NCBI GenBank assembly: GCA_002943765.1
Contig: PQWQ01000017.1
Span: 310,001 to 374,000, forward strand
Length of the DNA stretch: 64,000 bases
Direction: 5' to 3'
Origin: Psoroptes ovis
Taxonomy: Eukaryota; Arthropoda; Arachnida; Sarcoptiformes; Psoroptidae
Position 1 is the first letter of the stretch; each line of letters opens with the position of its first letter. Position numbers and translations under genes: made by a program. Positions 36,501 through 51,500 of the stretch are shown here, in pieces. A model generated the notes under the pieces. It did no database searches. It had not been told where the DNA came from and saw nothing but the letters and a program-made list of their open reading frames with translations.

Positions 36501-39500
36501 ATGATGATAATGATGATGAAGACATGGATGATGATAATGATTTCGATGCTCCAAGTGGATTTCACATTAAAGCATCATCGATTAACACTGCCAATGCGTC
36601 GACAATGTCATCGATGATTATCAATGAAGATTTATGTCTTAAAAATGAATTTCGTTGCCGGTTGGATGGTTATTGTATACCTATTGAACAACGTTGTGAT
36701 GGTTGGATACAATGTCCAGATGGTACCGATGAAGATGATTGTTCATCATCATTTACCAAAGGTATGTTGCTTAGGCTTTTCGATTTGATTCTTGTCCCAT
36801 GAATTTCCATGTTCTTCTGTTGAACGGCTCTTGGATCATGTTGGCCGTGTGTGATCCGAACCGTACGGTTCCGATGATCACGATAAAATTCGATTATCAT
36901 CGAGAATAATAATAATTGAATTTTTCCTCTTTGACATTTGAATATTTCCATTTATTCTGATCATTATTCTTTGATGAATATTCCCGGTGCATTGCATGTA
37001 TTGAATTGAATAACCAAATTGAATCCGATGGGCAGAGAGAAAAAAATTGATTTGAATTCGATCAGATTCTTTTGATCTGAGTTTTTCTTTTGATTATTTG
37101 TATCTATTGTGCTCATTGTTATCATGTTTATTTTGATTTTGTGTATTTTGTTTATGTTTTTTTGTTCATTTTTCGTTTATTTATCGGAATATTCTCGGAG
37201 AAATTCCTTTATCTGAATAATGGGTGTATTATCGATTATTTTTTTAATGATTATTCAATGATTTTCCATTAATTATCCATGATTTTTCAATAATGATTTT
37301 CAAATGATTAAATCTTCATTATCTTTGTCTATCCCTTATCCATACCCATATTCAAACATTTACCACCTTAGAATGTCGGCCAGATGAATTTCAATGTTAT
37401 GATGGCCTTTGCTTGTCACAAACACAACATTGTGATGGCCACAATGATTGCCATGATGGTAGTGATGAAACTAATTGTACATGTAATTTAAATCAATTTC
37501 GTTGTAAAAATTTATATCAATGCATTGATTTACGTTCACGTTGTGATTATAAATATGATTGTTATGATCAAACTGATGAGCTTAATTGTGGTAAGTTGAG
37601 GCTTTCAATGAGGCTTCTTCGATGAGCTGCGATGGCTCCCGCCTAACCCTTTACCATACACCTTTGTCTTACCCCTTTTGCTTCTGATTAACTTGAGACT
37701 GATGTTTTCATGGTTTCTTTTTAAATTTTACCTCCCCTAAATTAGACGAAAACATATGTGCATTAGGACAATTCCGTTGCTCGAATGGTCAATGTATTTC
37801 GGAACGTTTAAAGTGTAATGGTGTCAAAGATTGCTCCGATGGTACCGATGAGCTGCTATTCGAATGTCTCGGTAATTATTATCATTAATTTTTTGATTTA
37901 TGAGTTGATTGATTAACCCTTAAAACTCGAGCGGTGAGCATAGCTCACCATAAGATATAATGCAGCAACTCGATAGGCGCCCTCAGTCACCATTTTACAT
38001 GAGTGTGAAAAATCGTCGAGCTGCTGGCTTACTTGCGTTGTAAATGCATCGAGTTCTAAGGGTTAATTGATTCATTCAAATTCAATAATTTTCACAGTAA
38101 AACAATGTCGTAATGATCAATTTCAATGTCATAATGGTCAACAATGTATATCGAAACAATTACATTGTAACAGCGAATATGATTGTTTTGATGGAAGCGA
38201 TGAATTGAATTGTAATGATAATGATAATAAACATGAAAATGATCAACAACAACAATCAAACAATAATAATGGTAATTGTAATGAAAATCAATTCCGTTGT
38301 CGTGATGGTCAATGTATTATGAAAGAATTTCATTGTAATTTTCAAAAAGATTGCTACGACGGGAGCGATGAAATTGATTGTCAAAGTAAGTTTTTTTCAA
38401 GGTTATAATTATCATAAATAAACGATTAATCACCTACCAATCACTTGCCTGATTACTCAAACACCTTATTACCCTAACACCTGATTACTCATTCATCTAA
38501 TTAATCATTTACCTAATCAGTCATTTGCCTAATCAACCATCTATCTAATTAGTCATTCAACTTATTAATCATTCAGTTCAATAATTCACCCACCAAACAA
38601 TCAATCAATTCGATTGATTTCTAAATCAATTTATTCAATTTTCAGTTCTTGAGATTCAGTTAGTATCGATTTCAGTTTCATATCAATTTCAGTTTCAATT
38701 GTGAATTATATGATCAATCAATCAATCAATTCACAAAAGATGATATTCATATTTAATAAGTGTCGTATTTTGTCGTTCTGAAGAATTCCCAAGAATTTCC
38801 AAGAAACAAGGAAATTGATTGAATTTTTTTCTTGCCAGAAATAAATCCATCACACATAGACGAACATACAAATACTCACATAAACACTAAGAATACACCG
38901 AGAATGTACCGAAGTAATCATATCAATTTTGATCGATTTGATTGATTGACAAATAGACTTACACATGGATTACTGCAGTTACTAATAGTGTCTAGTATTT
39001 ATCAGAGTGCTTATAGCCTTAATATAGCACACCAATACGATTAGTAATCGCCTTGGTTTTCAATGGAACAAAACAAAACAGAAAATATTCTTGGACCTGA
39101 TCCATGAGTTCCACGAATTCCATGTATCGGCTCATTCTTTGATTCAAATTGAAGACAATGTTTTGTGTGATCATTGAAATATGAATGAAATACGAATGTA
39201 AATACTAAATATTTGTCATATTTATTAGTTAATATGAATAATAAACAAAACAAAACAAATGAATGAATGAAATGAATACATGACACATAAATCTATTTGA
39301 TCAGGGTCTAGCCCTGTACAATACATTCTAATATATTCCTATTTAATATTGCCTTAAATTGATTCACATACACAAATTCCTCAAACACACACCGATATTC
39401 CCGAATATATCGAATATACACGAAAATTCAAATAATTCCCGATATCCATCCATTCATTTATTCAAAAAATTCAATCTTCTTAGTTTTTCTTACCAGAGGG

Positions 39501-42500
39501 GATTGAATCATTATTTGCGTATGCGGATTTTGTGCGAATTTATTTAAATTTACATCATTTTCTCTTGGTCAAACACAAAGCAAATCATACAATTGTACGA
39601 TTGTATTGTGTACCATGGTATTGTACATTGTATGATGATTAACGTTGACCATGTTATTTGTACATGTTTTGGTTTGTTTGTATGTGTTGTATTGATGTAT
39701 GTTTTGTTGAATTTGTCATATCATAATAATCAAATAATAATAATCACATTATTATTTGTATTTGTATTTGTTATAATATGAATTTGATGCATTTGGTTTC
39801 TGTTTCTTTGGTTTGTTATCAATTCAATGAATTTCATTGAATTGAATTTGGATTTTTTGAATTCTTTGAATTCATTGAATTTGAATGTGTCTGCTCTGCT
39901 CTGTTGTTGTGTAGTATGTACACAATTTGTCCATATAAACATGTGCGTCCATTTTGAAATATTTTTTTTTTCAATAAAATTGTAAATTTGATTCGAATTG
40001 AATAGATTTGATTTGAATTTGGGCCAGAAAAAAAACGAAAAAATAATGATAATGATGATCATCATTAGTGGATGATAATGTATAACCTTTGAACCTTTTG
40101 AATTTGGAGCAGCCCTTTCAAATGCATTGGTGTATCGATACCCTTTGACCTCATAAAAATTCCCAAACCAAAAGAAACATAATCCTTTAATCCTTATTAA
40201 TCCTAAATAATTTAAATTTAATTCTTTTAAATTTTAATTTAATCCCTTATGAATTTTTTTCTTCTTTGTTCTTTTCAAAAATTTCCATTCCATCAAGTGA
40301 TTTGTGGTGCACATGAATTTGAATGCGTTACCGATGGTAATTGTATTAATGAGTCTTTAAGGTAATTAATAATTAATTTTTGTGACAATTATTCACCTTA
40401 ATCCAATCAAATCCATGAATTAATTCAATTCCCTTAATAATCATTATTAATCAATTCTTCATTTTTCTCAATTTTCTTCCAATCAATCAATCATCAACAA
40501 ACCAAAATCAATACTTCCGAATATCGAAAGGTGTGATGGCTACTATGATTGTCATGATTTTTCTGATGAACAAAATTGTGGTAATTATTGAATTTTAATC
40601 GATTAATCATGATTATGAGTTGATAATTTGATTCTTAACCCCTCTGTAATCATCCTCAGTTTGAGACATCGATTGTGTTTCAAATAGAATTCAATAACCG
40701 AACCAAAACTGATTATGATCATTCAAATGATTCATAAGAATTCTTGACACAAATTTCGTTCGGATAACTGAACCTCAATGAATTCGTTGGAAGATATTCC
40801 AATTAAAAATTAATTTTTTTCATTCTTTTAATATTTCATTGGTATTTAATTATGAAAAGATATTCATTCATTCATAGAAATTCAAACCAAATTAAATTCC
40901 ATGTATTTAATCAAAAAAAAAATATTACCATTAAAGCCAGATTAGCCTTATCATATCATATCATTGAATAGAATCAGAACCGGAGAAGAATCGAAATCAA
41001 ATGAAGAAGAATAAGAAGCTTAGATTTCAAGCAAAGTAGAAAAGAACCAAACCGAATCGATGATAACATTTGAATATCTTCCCTTGAATATCTTTAGATG
41101 TGAATCGTTGTACATTCATTCGAATTCGCTTCGAATCTTTGAATCAAATCAAATCAAAATGAATCAAATACAAATCTAAGTCAAATTGAATAATAATAAT
41201 AAATCAAATCAAATAAGAATACAAATCAAATTAAATCAAATCAAATCAACACAAACACAGATCAACACAATACAATACAATACACCACAAACAACTAGTG
41301 ATTTACAGTTTCGGCTTTTTGCCCAAAAAATGTAATAAGTAAACTTTTCTTTTACACAAAGACATAAAGACATCTGTCCATTTTTGTGTGTATCGGTATC
41401 TTCGAAGATGCCCGAAAATCCAACGATACACTTTACGTGATGTAAACATTGTGCTCATTCCACACATTGACCACCGGCAGATTTTACCGAATCTGCCGAA
41501 AAATATATCAGGGAAACAAATGCCCTTAGAATTGATTTCTCTGATTCGGTTTTCCATTCTTTGATTCTCGGGGCCCTAAGTTCTTATTTCTCGAATTCAC
41601 CGATCAGATTCTCGGGTCCTCAGAGCCCTCGTGTTATTCTGTTTTTCAATGTTTACTCATTTTAACTTTTTTAATTTTTCTTTTGTTTATTTTAACCCAA
41701 ATCATAACCCACGCACAGAACATAATACATGCCGTTTATCACAATTTCGATGTTCGACCGGTTTCTGTATTGATCGTTCATTACTTTGTAATGGCCATGT
41801 TGATTGTCCTGATAGTTCAGATGAAAATGATTGTTGTAAGTATTGTTTTGAGTTTTAAATTTAATCCTTTTGGAATTTTTCAACCCTTCCGATACGATTC
41901 TCGGTGAGTCACGATGCCGTAGGCGTATTAGGTGGTCAGTTGGCGAGCTAAACTCATGACTTTGGCCTTTTGCTCATCGAGATCAGCTGTTCTTAGCCAT
42001 TGACCATTCGTTGAGAATCGCTGAAGTTTTCTGCCTGGGTTTTTTTTTGCCCAAGTTTTTGTTTATTTTTGGTCCCGAATAAATCAAATATTTATTGTGG
42101 TTCGATCTGTTTTTAACCCTTTGTTTTTCGTTTGATTTCCCGAAGGGATATGTCAAAAAGGACAATACATCTGTGCAAATGGTCGTTGTATTGAACAATG
42201 GCAACGTTGTGATGATCGACAAGATTGTCAAGATAATTCAGATGAACAAGATTGTCCAAAACAACAAATATCATTACAAATATATCCAGAACGACAAACC
42301 ATTCGACAAGGACAAGAGGCAATATTTCGTTGTCGTGATGAGAATGATAAACAATTATCATTAAAATGGTCCCGAGAACAACACATGAATAATCAACATA
42401 TGGATTATAATGATTATAATAATGACTACAACAACAATAATAATAATAATCGATCATTATTACCACCAGGAGCTGTTGATAATGATCGTGGTAGATTATT

Positions 42501-45500
42501 GTTGTTCAATGTCCAATTAAATGATTCAGGTGTTTATATTTGCTCGGCATTAAACGCGCCGAATGGATTAGTGTTGGCACAAAAAGCTGCATATTTAACA
42601 GTACAGCCAAGTAAGTTTAGAATTATGCATTGAAATTATCATGTAATTGACATAATTAATTGCTTTCTAATTAAACTAATTAATTTATTAATTAATTTCA
42701 TTTAATTTCCATTGCAAAAACTTGCCAAAAACCTGCAACAAATCCTGCCACAAACACAACAAAAGCTTATGATTATGAAATAATGATTAATCATGATCCA
42801 CCGCAAAATGATCAAGGAGGTATTTATGCATTAATTATTATTAAATAATTATTTTAAGTTAATTAATGTATTAATTAATTAATTATTCCCAATTTCGAAT
42901 GCTATGCTTACCTTTGATTGGCAATTAATTTTGAATTAATTTCAATTTAAAAATGATTTTAAATTATTTCGAATGATCTCTAATTAATTCGAATTGATTC
43001 GATGATTAATTCGAATTAATTTAATGATTGATTTGATTCAAATCAAATCCCAAAATCAAAGTAATCATTTATCAATCCGTTCCACGGCCATTATCATTGA
43101 CATTAGATTTATTGACCATTAATAATGATAATGTTGTTGATAAATTTGTTAATGATAATGGTGATGGTCATGGTGATCATGGTTATGATGATGATAAAAT
43201 GAAATTATTGAATAATATTAATACCAATATCAATAATAATAATAATAATGGTCATATTAATGATGGTTATGATGATGATGATGATGATGATGATGATAAT
43301 GATGAAGATATTGATGATGATAATGATAATTATTATGATGATGATATTGATGGTGGCTATGGTTATGGTATTAATAATAATAATAATAATAATGGTAAGA
43401 ATATGGATGTATTGATGATGATGATGATGACGATTGGTGCTTTAAGTACCGTTGAAATGATGGAAATTCCCGAGAATCAAGAGAATTCCCGCGAAATGGG
43501 ACCATAAATATCGTAACATTCGGAATATTCGTTGAGCATCTTTAATTTAATGATAATTTATGAATGTTCGGGAAATGAAATTCGAAGATGTAGAAATGGG
43601 GAAAATGAATTGCCATAAATTATCATTAACCTTTAATATTTATATGAAATGATTTGCTGGATTGAAATTTGATTGAAATTTCATTTATTTATTCAAAATT
43701 ATGAAATCCATGATTCGAAAATAATTAATTCCATTTCCATTTCGTTTTTAATTTGTTTTTTTTTTATCCCCTTAAAATCAATTTTACCCTACCATCCCAT
43801 AGATGATTTAATTATCACGGATAATTTATCATCATCGACATCATCAACGATGGCAAGCATGGCCGATATAATTATTGCATCCAGCTGTAAATCGAATGAA
43901 TATCAATGTGAATCCGGTAATCAATGTATACCGAATCAATTTCAATGTGATGGCCGTTTTGATTGTCAAGATCGTAGCGATGAAATTGGTTGCTCACAGC
44001 CGACAATCGTTGAAGAATCACGACGTGTTATTGTTGCTGTTGAAGGTGATACCGGTATGTTTTTCGTATTTTTTTTGATTTTTTCGCTGTTTCAGGCTGC
44101 TCAGACCTAACCTTACCACCCTTGTTACAAGGCTACACCCTTTCAATGGCAAAATAACACCCTTTAACGCCCAATAATCAAAAATTGAATGTGACAAAGC
44201 CAATCATCAGTCATTTAATTGATAATTTTGAATTAATCAATCGATTAATTTTCCATTCTCTTTAACCGGTTTTATGTGCGCGTGTCATTAATTATATGAT
44301 CATTTTGATTAATTATCTTGCCTAAAACTGTGAAAATCCTCATTATTTCCGAATTCAATCGAATCCGTTCGGTGGCCACCAATGTTTCACCATGGCCCAA
44401 ATCATTAATATGAACGATGATTAAATATTAATGAATTAATTAATGATCACAATTTTAACTGATGATCGTAATGATGATAATGATATTGGTATTAATAATT
44501 ACAGTAAAATTATCATGTCGTGCAATCGGTTTACCAATGCCAATAATTAATTGGTATCGTAATGATCATGATAACAATGGTAATAATGAATTGTCATTAT
44601 TATCAATTGATCATAATAATCGTATACTAATTGAATCAAATGATGGTTATGGCACATTGACCATTCATAATGTAATGATCAATGATCAAGGTCGTTATTA
44701 TTGTAATGCAATGAATATTAAAAATGATTCAATTCGTTCAAATTACGATACAATTTTATTGGTTAAACGTAAGTTTAATTGATTGATTGAATGATTGAAT
44801 TATTCAATGAATTTTCATTTAATCTTTGATATTGAATTCTTTCAGCAATAAATTCAATATGTCAACCACCATTTTTTAATGATTTAGCCAAAGATAGCAG
44901 TGAATGTTTACAATGTTATTGTTTCGATCGCACTGATCAATGTTTTAGTTCATCAATCGAGTCGAAATCAATTCAACTCAATGATCAAATGAAGCTTACC
45001 GTAACGTTGTTAGAATATCAATCAACAAATTATGAATTATTCACTGATATATCCAATTATTGGCCACCAAATCAAAATGCAATACAATTAGATCCAATAA
45101 CACGTGAACATACTATTGATTCAACAATCGTACCATCGAATACACCATTACAAAATGTTTATGTTTATTGGCGATTACCTTATCCATTCCTGGGTAATCA
45201 ATTATTAAGTTATGGAAAACATTTACGATATCAAATACGGTATCGTCGGTTATCGTATACATCATCGAGCACTTTGAATCACATACCAGATATAATCGTA
45301 CGAGGCCATAATAATCAAACAATGTATCATTATCATCGTGAAATGAATATTAATTATGATGAATTCAGTAATTATGATTATCAAAAACGTTCCATACGTT
45401 TTTGGATTGGTGAATGGAAATCATTGAAATCAACGAATTTGCTTTTCGATCCTTATGATGATCATCACTATGATCAATCACAAACATATCATATGAATAG

Positions 45501-48500
45501 CAACAATAATAATCAAAATCAAACCTTCGTAATGGTCGAATTGAATCGAAAACAAATATTACAAATCTTGTCGAATATTAATGAAATATTAATCAAAGCA
45601 ACATATGATGAAATATTGTTGCAATCATCAATAATTGATATCGAATTGGAAACTGGTGAAATAACTGATAACAATGCATCAATGGATAAGCTATCATCCG
45701 CATACGTTGAACAATGTCAATGTCCAAAAGGTTATGAAGGTAGTTCATGTGAACGATGTGCTGCCGGTTATCAACGAAGAAAAAGCACTCATAATCATCA
45801 TCAAAATTTTATCGATACAAATTCGATTACATTCGTCGATGATGATTTTCAACATGGACAACAATCATTGATGAATAATGAATGTGTACCGATCGAAATT
45901 GAATGTAATTGTAATGGAAATAGTGATGAATGTGATAAATACACTGGACAATGTTTGAATTGTCGCCATAATACACAAGGTTTCAATTGTGAACAATGTG
46001 AACGTGGTTATTATTATTATTATCCGTATTCGAATTCATCATCATCGAATAATCATGATCACCATTACCATAATCGTTGCATTAAATGTCCATGCGGTAG
46101 TAATGTTGATTATTATTATCATCACCATCAGCAACAGCATGGACAACAACATTCGAATAATTTCGGGTAAGTACCAAACACATTCGACGGTGGTCGTGGT
46201 GGACATGATTTACATTAATTTCAAAAATTTTCATTTCAATTTCAATTTCCAATGGTTTTCATTTATAACAGAGGTTATGACCATCATCAGCGGCCGCAAA
46301 TGAATGGCGCCGAATTATCATCATCATCTGAATTTCCACCGAATTGGTACGAAATTAATTTTTTTCTTGTTTTTTTTCGGCCAAATTGTCTTCACCCGTA
46401 GAATTCTAATCATGTTTAATGCTGTTCTTTAATATTTTTCTTGTTTCGGCCCAAAACCACCACCGAACATTTTCCAGGTTATTAATACCATGCCATTATG
46501 ATTATAATCGTGAAACGGTCGTATGTGATTCATGTCCAATCGGTTATGAGGTACAGTTTATTTTGTTTTTGTTGTTTTTTTTTCAATTTCATTTCAATTT
46601 CGCCAAAGATATTAGCATTCAAATGCTGCTCGAGGTTTATTGCCTCGAATTTGATCCAATTTCGGTGTTTTTCTTTGGTGTTTTTCCTTGTTTTTCGGGC
46701 CATTTAGAGCCATTTATTCATTCATTTCCATTCATTCATTCATTTTCATTTATTTTGATTAATTCGTCCATTTTCATTCATTCATTTCATTCGAAACAGG
46801 GTGACCATTGTGATAAATGTGAAAATGGTTATATTAAAATGATCAACACGACCAATGGTGATGAATATTGTTCATTAAAATGTATGTATCATTCGTATTT
46901 GTATTTGTACATTTGTGTATGATTGTTTCGCGCATATATTAATAAATGAAATGATGGTTAAATGTGATAATAATGATGATGAATATACGTTTTTGATGGT
47001 TTGATAAATTACTCGGATAGTCGTCCGCTCAGTGATTCACAACCACCGGCATGGTATCATCGGTTCAATGGCCATTTTGCCGCGGCCAGCCTTGCGGCCT
47101 GTTTTGGTGAACCATGCGACTTTCCCATTAGGTCTTAGCGTCGATAGACCATTTGTTAAGCCTAATAGGTTATAGGGCTCATTAATCACCCTTTGTGGCG
47201 AACCAAATGAATTGAAATTAATTATTCATGTCGATCCCTTGATCATTTTTCTCGTTTCTGGTTTAGAATCACTGTGACCATCTTTGTATTCAATCATTTT
47301 AAATGAATATTTCTAAAATATTAATTTTAATATTTTAATATTTTATTAATTTTTAAAATTATTTCCATATTTCACCTCATAAAGTAGATTGCGGTGATAA
47401 TCAATTTCAATGTACAAATGGTACCTGCATTGACTCTCTGAATCGTTGTAATAACATTATTGATTGTTTACCTGATGGTAATGATGAATATGGTTGTGGT
47501 AAGTTCGGTGGGTTTAACCCTTGAATACCCTCATGAGTTTTATATCTTTGAACGTTTGTCTTGATTAATTTCACTCCTTTTTATTATTTCATTTCATACG
47601 GGTTTTACACTGATTATTTCCATTCATTGGTCTTGCATCCTCTCCTTGCATCTGGTCTGACATAACCTTTCAACCCTTTTGAACCTCATTACCACTGATT
47701 TCCTTGATTGATTGATTTATTGAATCAAATTCACATGAAAGAATGTGATAAAAGCATGTTTAAATGTAAAATGAATGGTATTTGTATTGATTATCGATAT
47801 AAATGTGATGGCATTGCCAATTGTTTAGATAATTCAGATGAATATGATTGTAGTAATTACATTGATGGTATTATCTTCATTGAATAATATCAATGTTCTG
47901 ACATTATATCGTCTAATATTCACTGTATTTTCCATTCTTATTCCCCTCAATAGAATCGACCATCGATTGCGATCCAATCGGTACACTGCGTGTCGTAAAT
48001 CGCTTCGAAAACCGGAATAATTATTTTCAAAATTATGATCAATCATCCATTGAACAACCCTTAAACAATCAACAATCATCACAATGTCAATGTAAAAAGC
48101 TTGTGACCGGCGACAAATGTGATAAATGTCAAAATGGTTCATTTTATCTACATCAAAATGGTTGTATTGAATGTTATTGTTTCGGTGTCACTAGCCAATG
48201 TTCGAATACACAAAATTTTTATCATAATTATATTAAATCAAATATAAATCATTATTCACATGGTTTTCAATTGTTTAACATTGGTAGCGATAATGATATG
48301 GTTAATGATTTAACAAATTTACTGAAATTCGATCATATTAACCATGAAATAATATTCGATAATTTTGATCATCTGAATCCGAGCAATCACCAGCAACCAC
48401 TACAACAGCAGCAACCCCATAAATTGTATTGGAAGCTACCATTTGATTTTTATGGTAACCGTATACATTCGTATGGTGGCCATTTGAATTATACATTTCG

Positions 48501-51500
48501 ATTCTATGGCAATTATAACAATGATCATAATCAAAACAATCATAATCATAGATTTCCACTGGCCATTATACGTGGAAATAATCGTTCGATTGAATATTTT
48601 CTAACCGATGAACAGTCGAAAACTATTTTCCCGTTAATATCGACAACGATTAGTATTGAATTAATGGAAAGCAATAATAATTGGTATTATGGTCAAAGTG
48701 ATAATTATAATCGTAATATCGATCATAAAAATAGCGGGAAAATACCCGTAAAACGTAGTGATTTTATGATAATTATATCGAATATCAATGAAATATTACT
48801 ACTGTGCTCAATATCGAATGATTTAAGCTGGTTCGGCCTTATATCGATTACAATGGACACCAGTATTGAATTTTCAACATCAACTTTGATCAATTCGAAT
48901 GCTAATAGTTTCAAGTTAAATAATTTTCAATTAACACGAAAAATTCATACAATCGAAATATGTCATTGTCCTGAAGGTTATCAAGGAACGTCTTGTGAAC
49001 GTTGTTCACCTGGCTATAAAATTGAATATTTAGCCAATGATAATGCTGATGAATACAATGAAAATGGTGTCAAACAATTTCATCGTTGCGTACCTTGCTT
49101 TTGTAATGGTCATTCGATTAATTGTGATTCTCTGACTGGTTTATGTATGGTATGTTCATTGATCGTTTATGTTCTGTTATCTTTGATTGATTTAAATCTT
49201 CTTTAATTCGGCTTTTAGGATTGTCAACATCATACAACTGGTAATTATTGTGAACAATGTGAATCTGGTTATTATGGTAATGCAACAATTGGCAGCGAAA
49301 ATGATTGTCGGCCAATAATTGTTGGTAGTGATGTTGATCATCATCATCATTATTATCAAAATCAACCTGATAATGATCCTACAACATCATTCGAAACGAT
49401 TAATCACCTTAATAATGATGATGATAATTCGAATCAAAATTGTTATTGTAATCGTAATGGTACGAAAAATAATCAATGTTCACCATCATCATCGTCATCA
49501 TCATCATCATCGAATTGTGATTGTAAATCGAATGTAATTGGAAATAAATGTGATGAATGTAGAGATGGTCATTTTAATTTAGCAGCTAATAATCCATATG
49601 GTTGTTCACAATGTTATTGTTTTGGACATACACAACAATGTCGATCAAGTCGATTACGTCGTACAACAATTTGGTTAGATATTTCGCAAACAAAATTAAT
49701 ATTGGCTACACGTTTTCAACAAATTTATTATACTGATCGTATACAATATAATTATACGCTTAATAATGTATATTTTTATTCATTATTTTGGTTACATAGT
49801 GGTGGTGGAGGTGGTAGTAATGGCCATCATGGCGAAGAATTTGATATTAATAATGATAGCAATAATAATATTAATCTAAATAATGACAGCAATAATAATA
49901 ATCCTGAAACATTATATTGGTTTTTACCTAAACAATTTCTGGGGAATCGTTTATCATCATATGGTGGACGTTTACGTTTTACTCGTCGTTATTTAGTACA
50001 AAATTCCATTTATGGCCATTATATTAATGATGCTGATATATTTCTATATGGTAATGGTTTGATATTACAATATATTAGTTCAGTGAAATTTCCACCAGAT
50101 TTTGATCAACGTTTCGAAATCAGTTTAAATGCTGATGATGAAATGTGGCAAAAAATTGATCATCAAACACAAGAAACTGGTATCGCAAGCCGTATTGATT
50201 TCTTAAATGTCCTGGTTAATTTAGAAATGATAGCCATACGTGCCACGTTTCATCAACAAATGAAACAATCATTTTTATCCAATATCGGTATGGATATTGG
50301 TGTTGAATCATATGCATCGTATACTGATAATGATAATGGTTTACAAGATTTACGTCCATTCGCCTTCGAAGTAGAACAATGTGATTGCCCCGATGGTTAT
50401 GAAGGTTTATCATGTGAATCATGTTCAACAAATTTTATACGTGAAATAATACATCATGTAAATGATGAAAATTTAAGCTCAAATAGCAATAATAATAATA
50501 ATAATAAATATAATCAAATATCATCATCATTGCAATGTATACAATGTCAATGTAATAATCATTCAAATGAATGTGATCCATTCACTGGTGATTGTTTGAA
50601 TTGTAAACATAATACCTTTGGTAAACAATGTGAATTATGTATTGATGGTTATTATGGTGATGCAACAAATGGTACCGCCACTGATTGTCATCGTTGTCCA
50701 TGTCCATCTGAATCGTTGTCGAATAATTTCGCATCAAAATGTAAATTAGATATCGATGGACTACCGACATGTTTGAATTGTCATAAAAATTATACGGGTA
50801 GAAATTGTGAAATTTGTAATGTTGGTTATAATCGTAGTGAAACAATACCGAATAGCCGTTGTGAATCGATACGATCACCAGCTAAACAAACGATTACGGT
50901 TAAAATTGATGGCCCAAAAATTAAACATATTCAAGCTGGCCAGCAATTAGTGTTGAAATGCACAGGACAAAGTCAAATAAGTCAATATTTTAATCTTGAT
51001 TGGATCAAACTGGAAGGACAATTACCGCCTGCATATTCGGAGGCGAGTGGAACCCTAACAATACCAAACATACAACCTGAACATGGTGGCACTTATGTTT
51101 GTTCTGGTTTTGATCTTGAAAGTGTTGCAACAGCACGAACTATTGTCATCGTAAGGCCATCGGTACAAAAATTTGCACCAAAAGTTCGAATCGAACCAGA
51201 ATATCTTGAAGTTTATGTTGGTAATCCAGTTACATTCAAATGTATGGCCGATGGTTTTCCACGTCCCCGGTTATCATGGAAACAAACACAACAAGATAAT
51301 AAAATAATGAATCCAACAGCATCGTTTCAACCTGATACCGGTATTTTCCATATACCGTCAGCGAAAAAAAGTGACGAGGCTGAATATGAATGTTATGCAA
51401 CGAATTCGGCTGGTTCTGATTCGAAAAAAACCGTATTGTTCGTACATGATTATCATAAATATTCATATGTACATGTTAATGGTATAGTACCGACGGCACG

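Noticed and set aside
36670..36951. Minus-strand 93-codon ORF
   Set aside because: It overlaps the LDLa exon of perlecan on the opposite strand and has no domain; a shadow frame.
41303..41557. Minus-strand 84-codon ORF with several Cys and Trp in a perlecan intron
   Set aside because: Cysteine spacing fits no known module, there is no signal peptide, and the surroundings are AT-rich intron.
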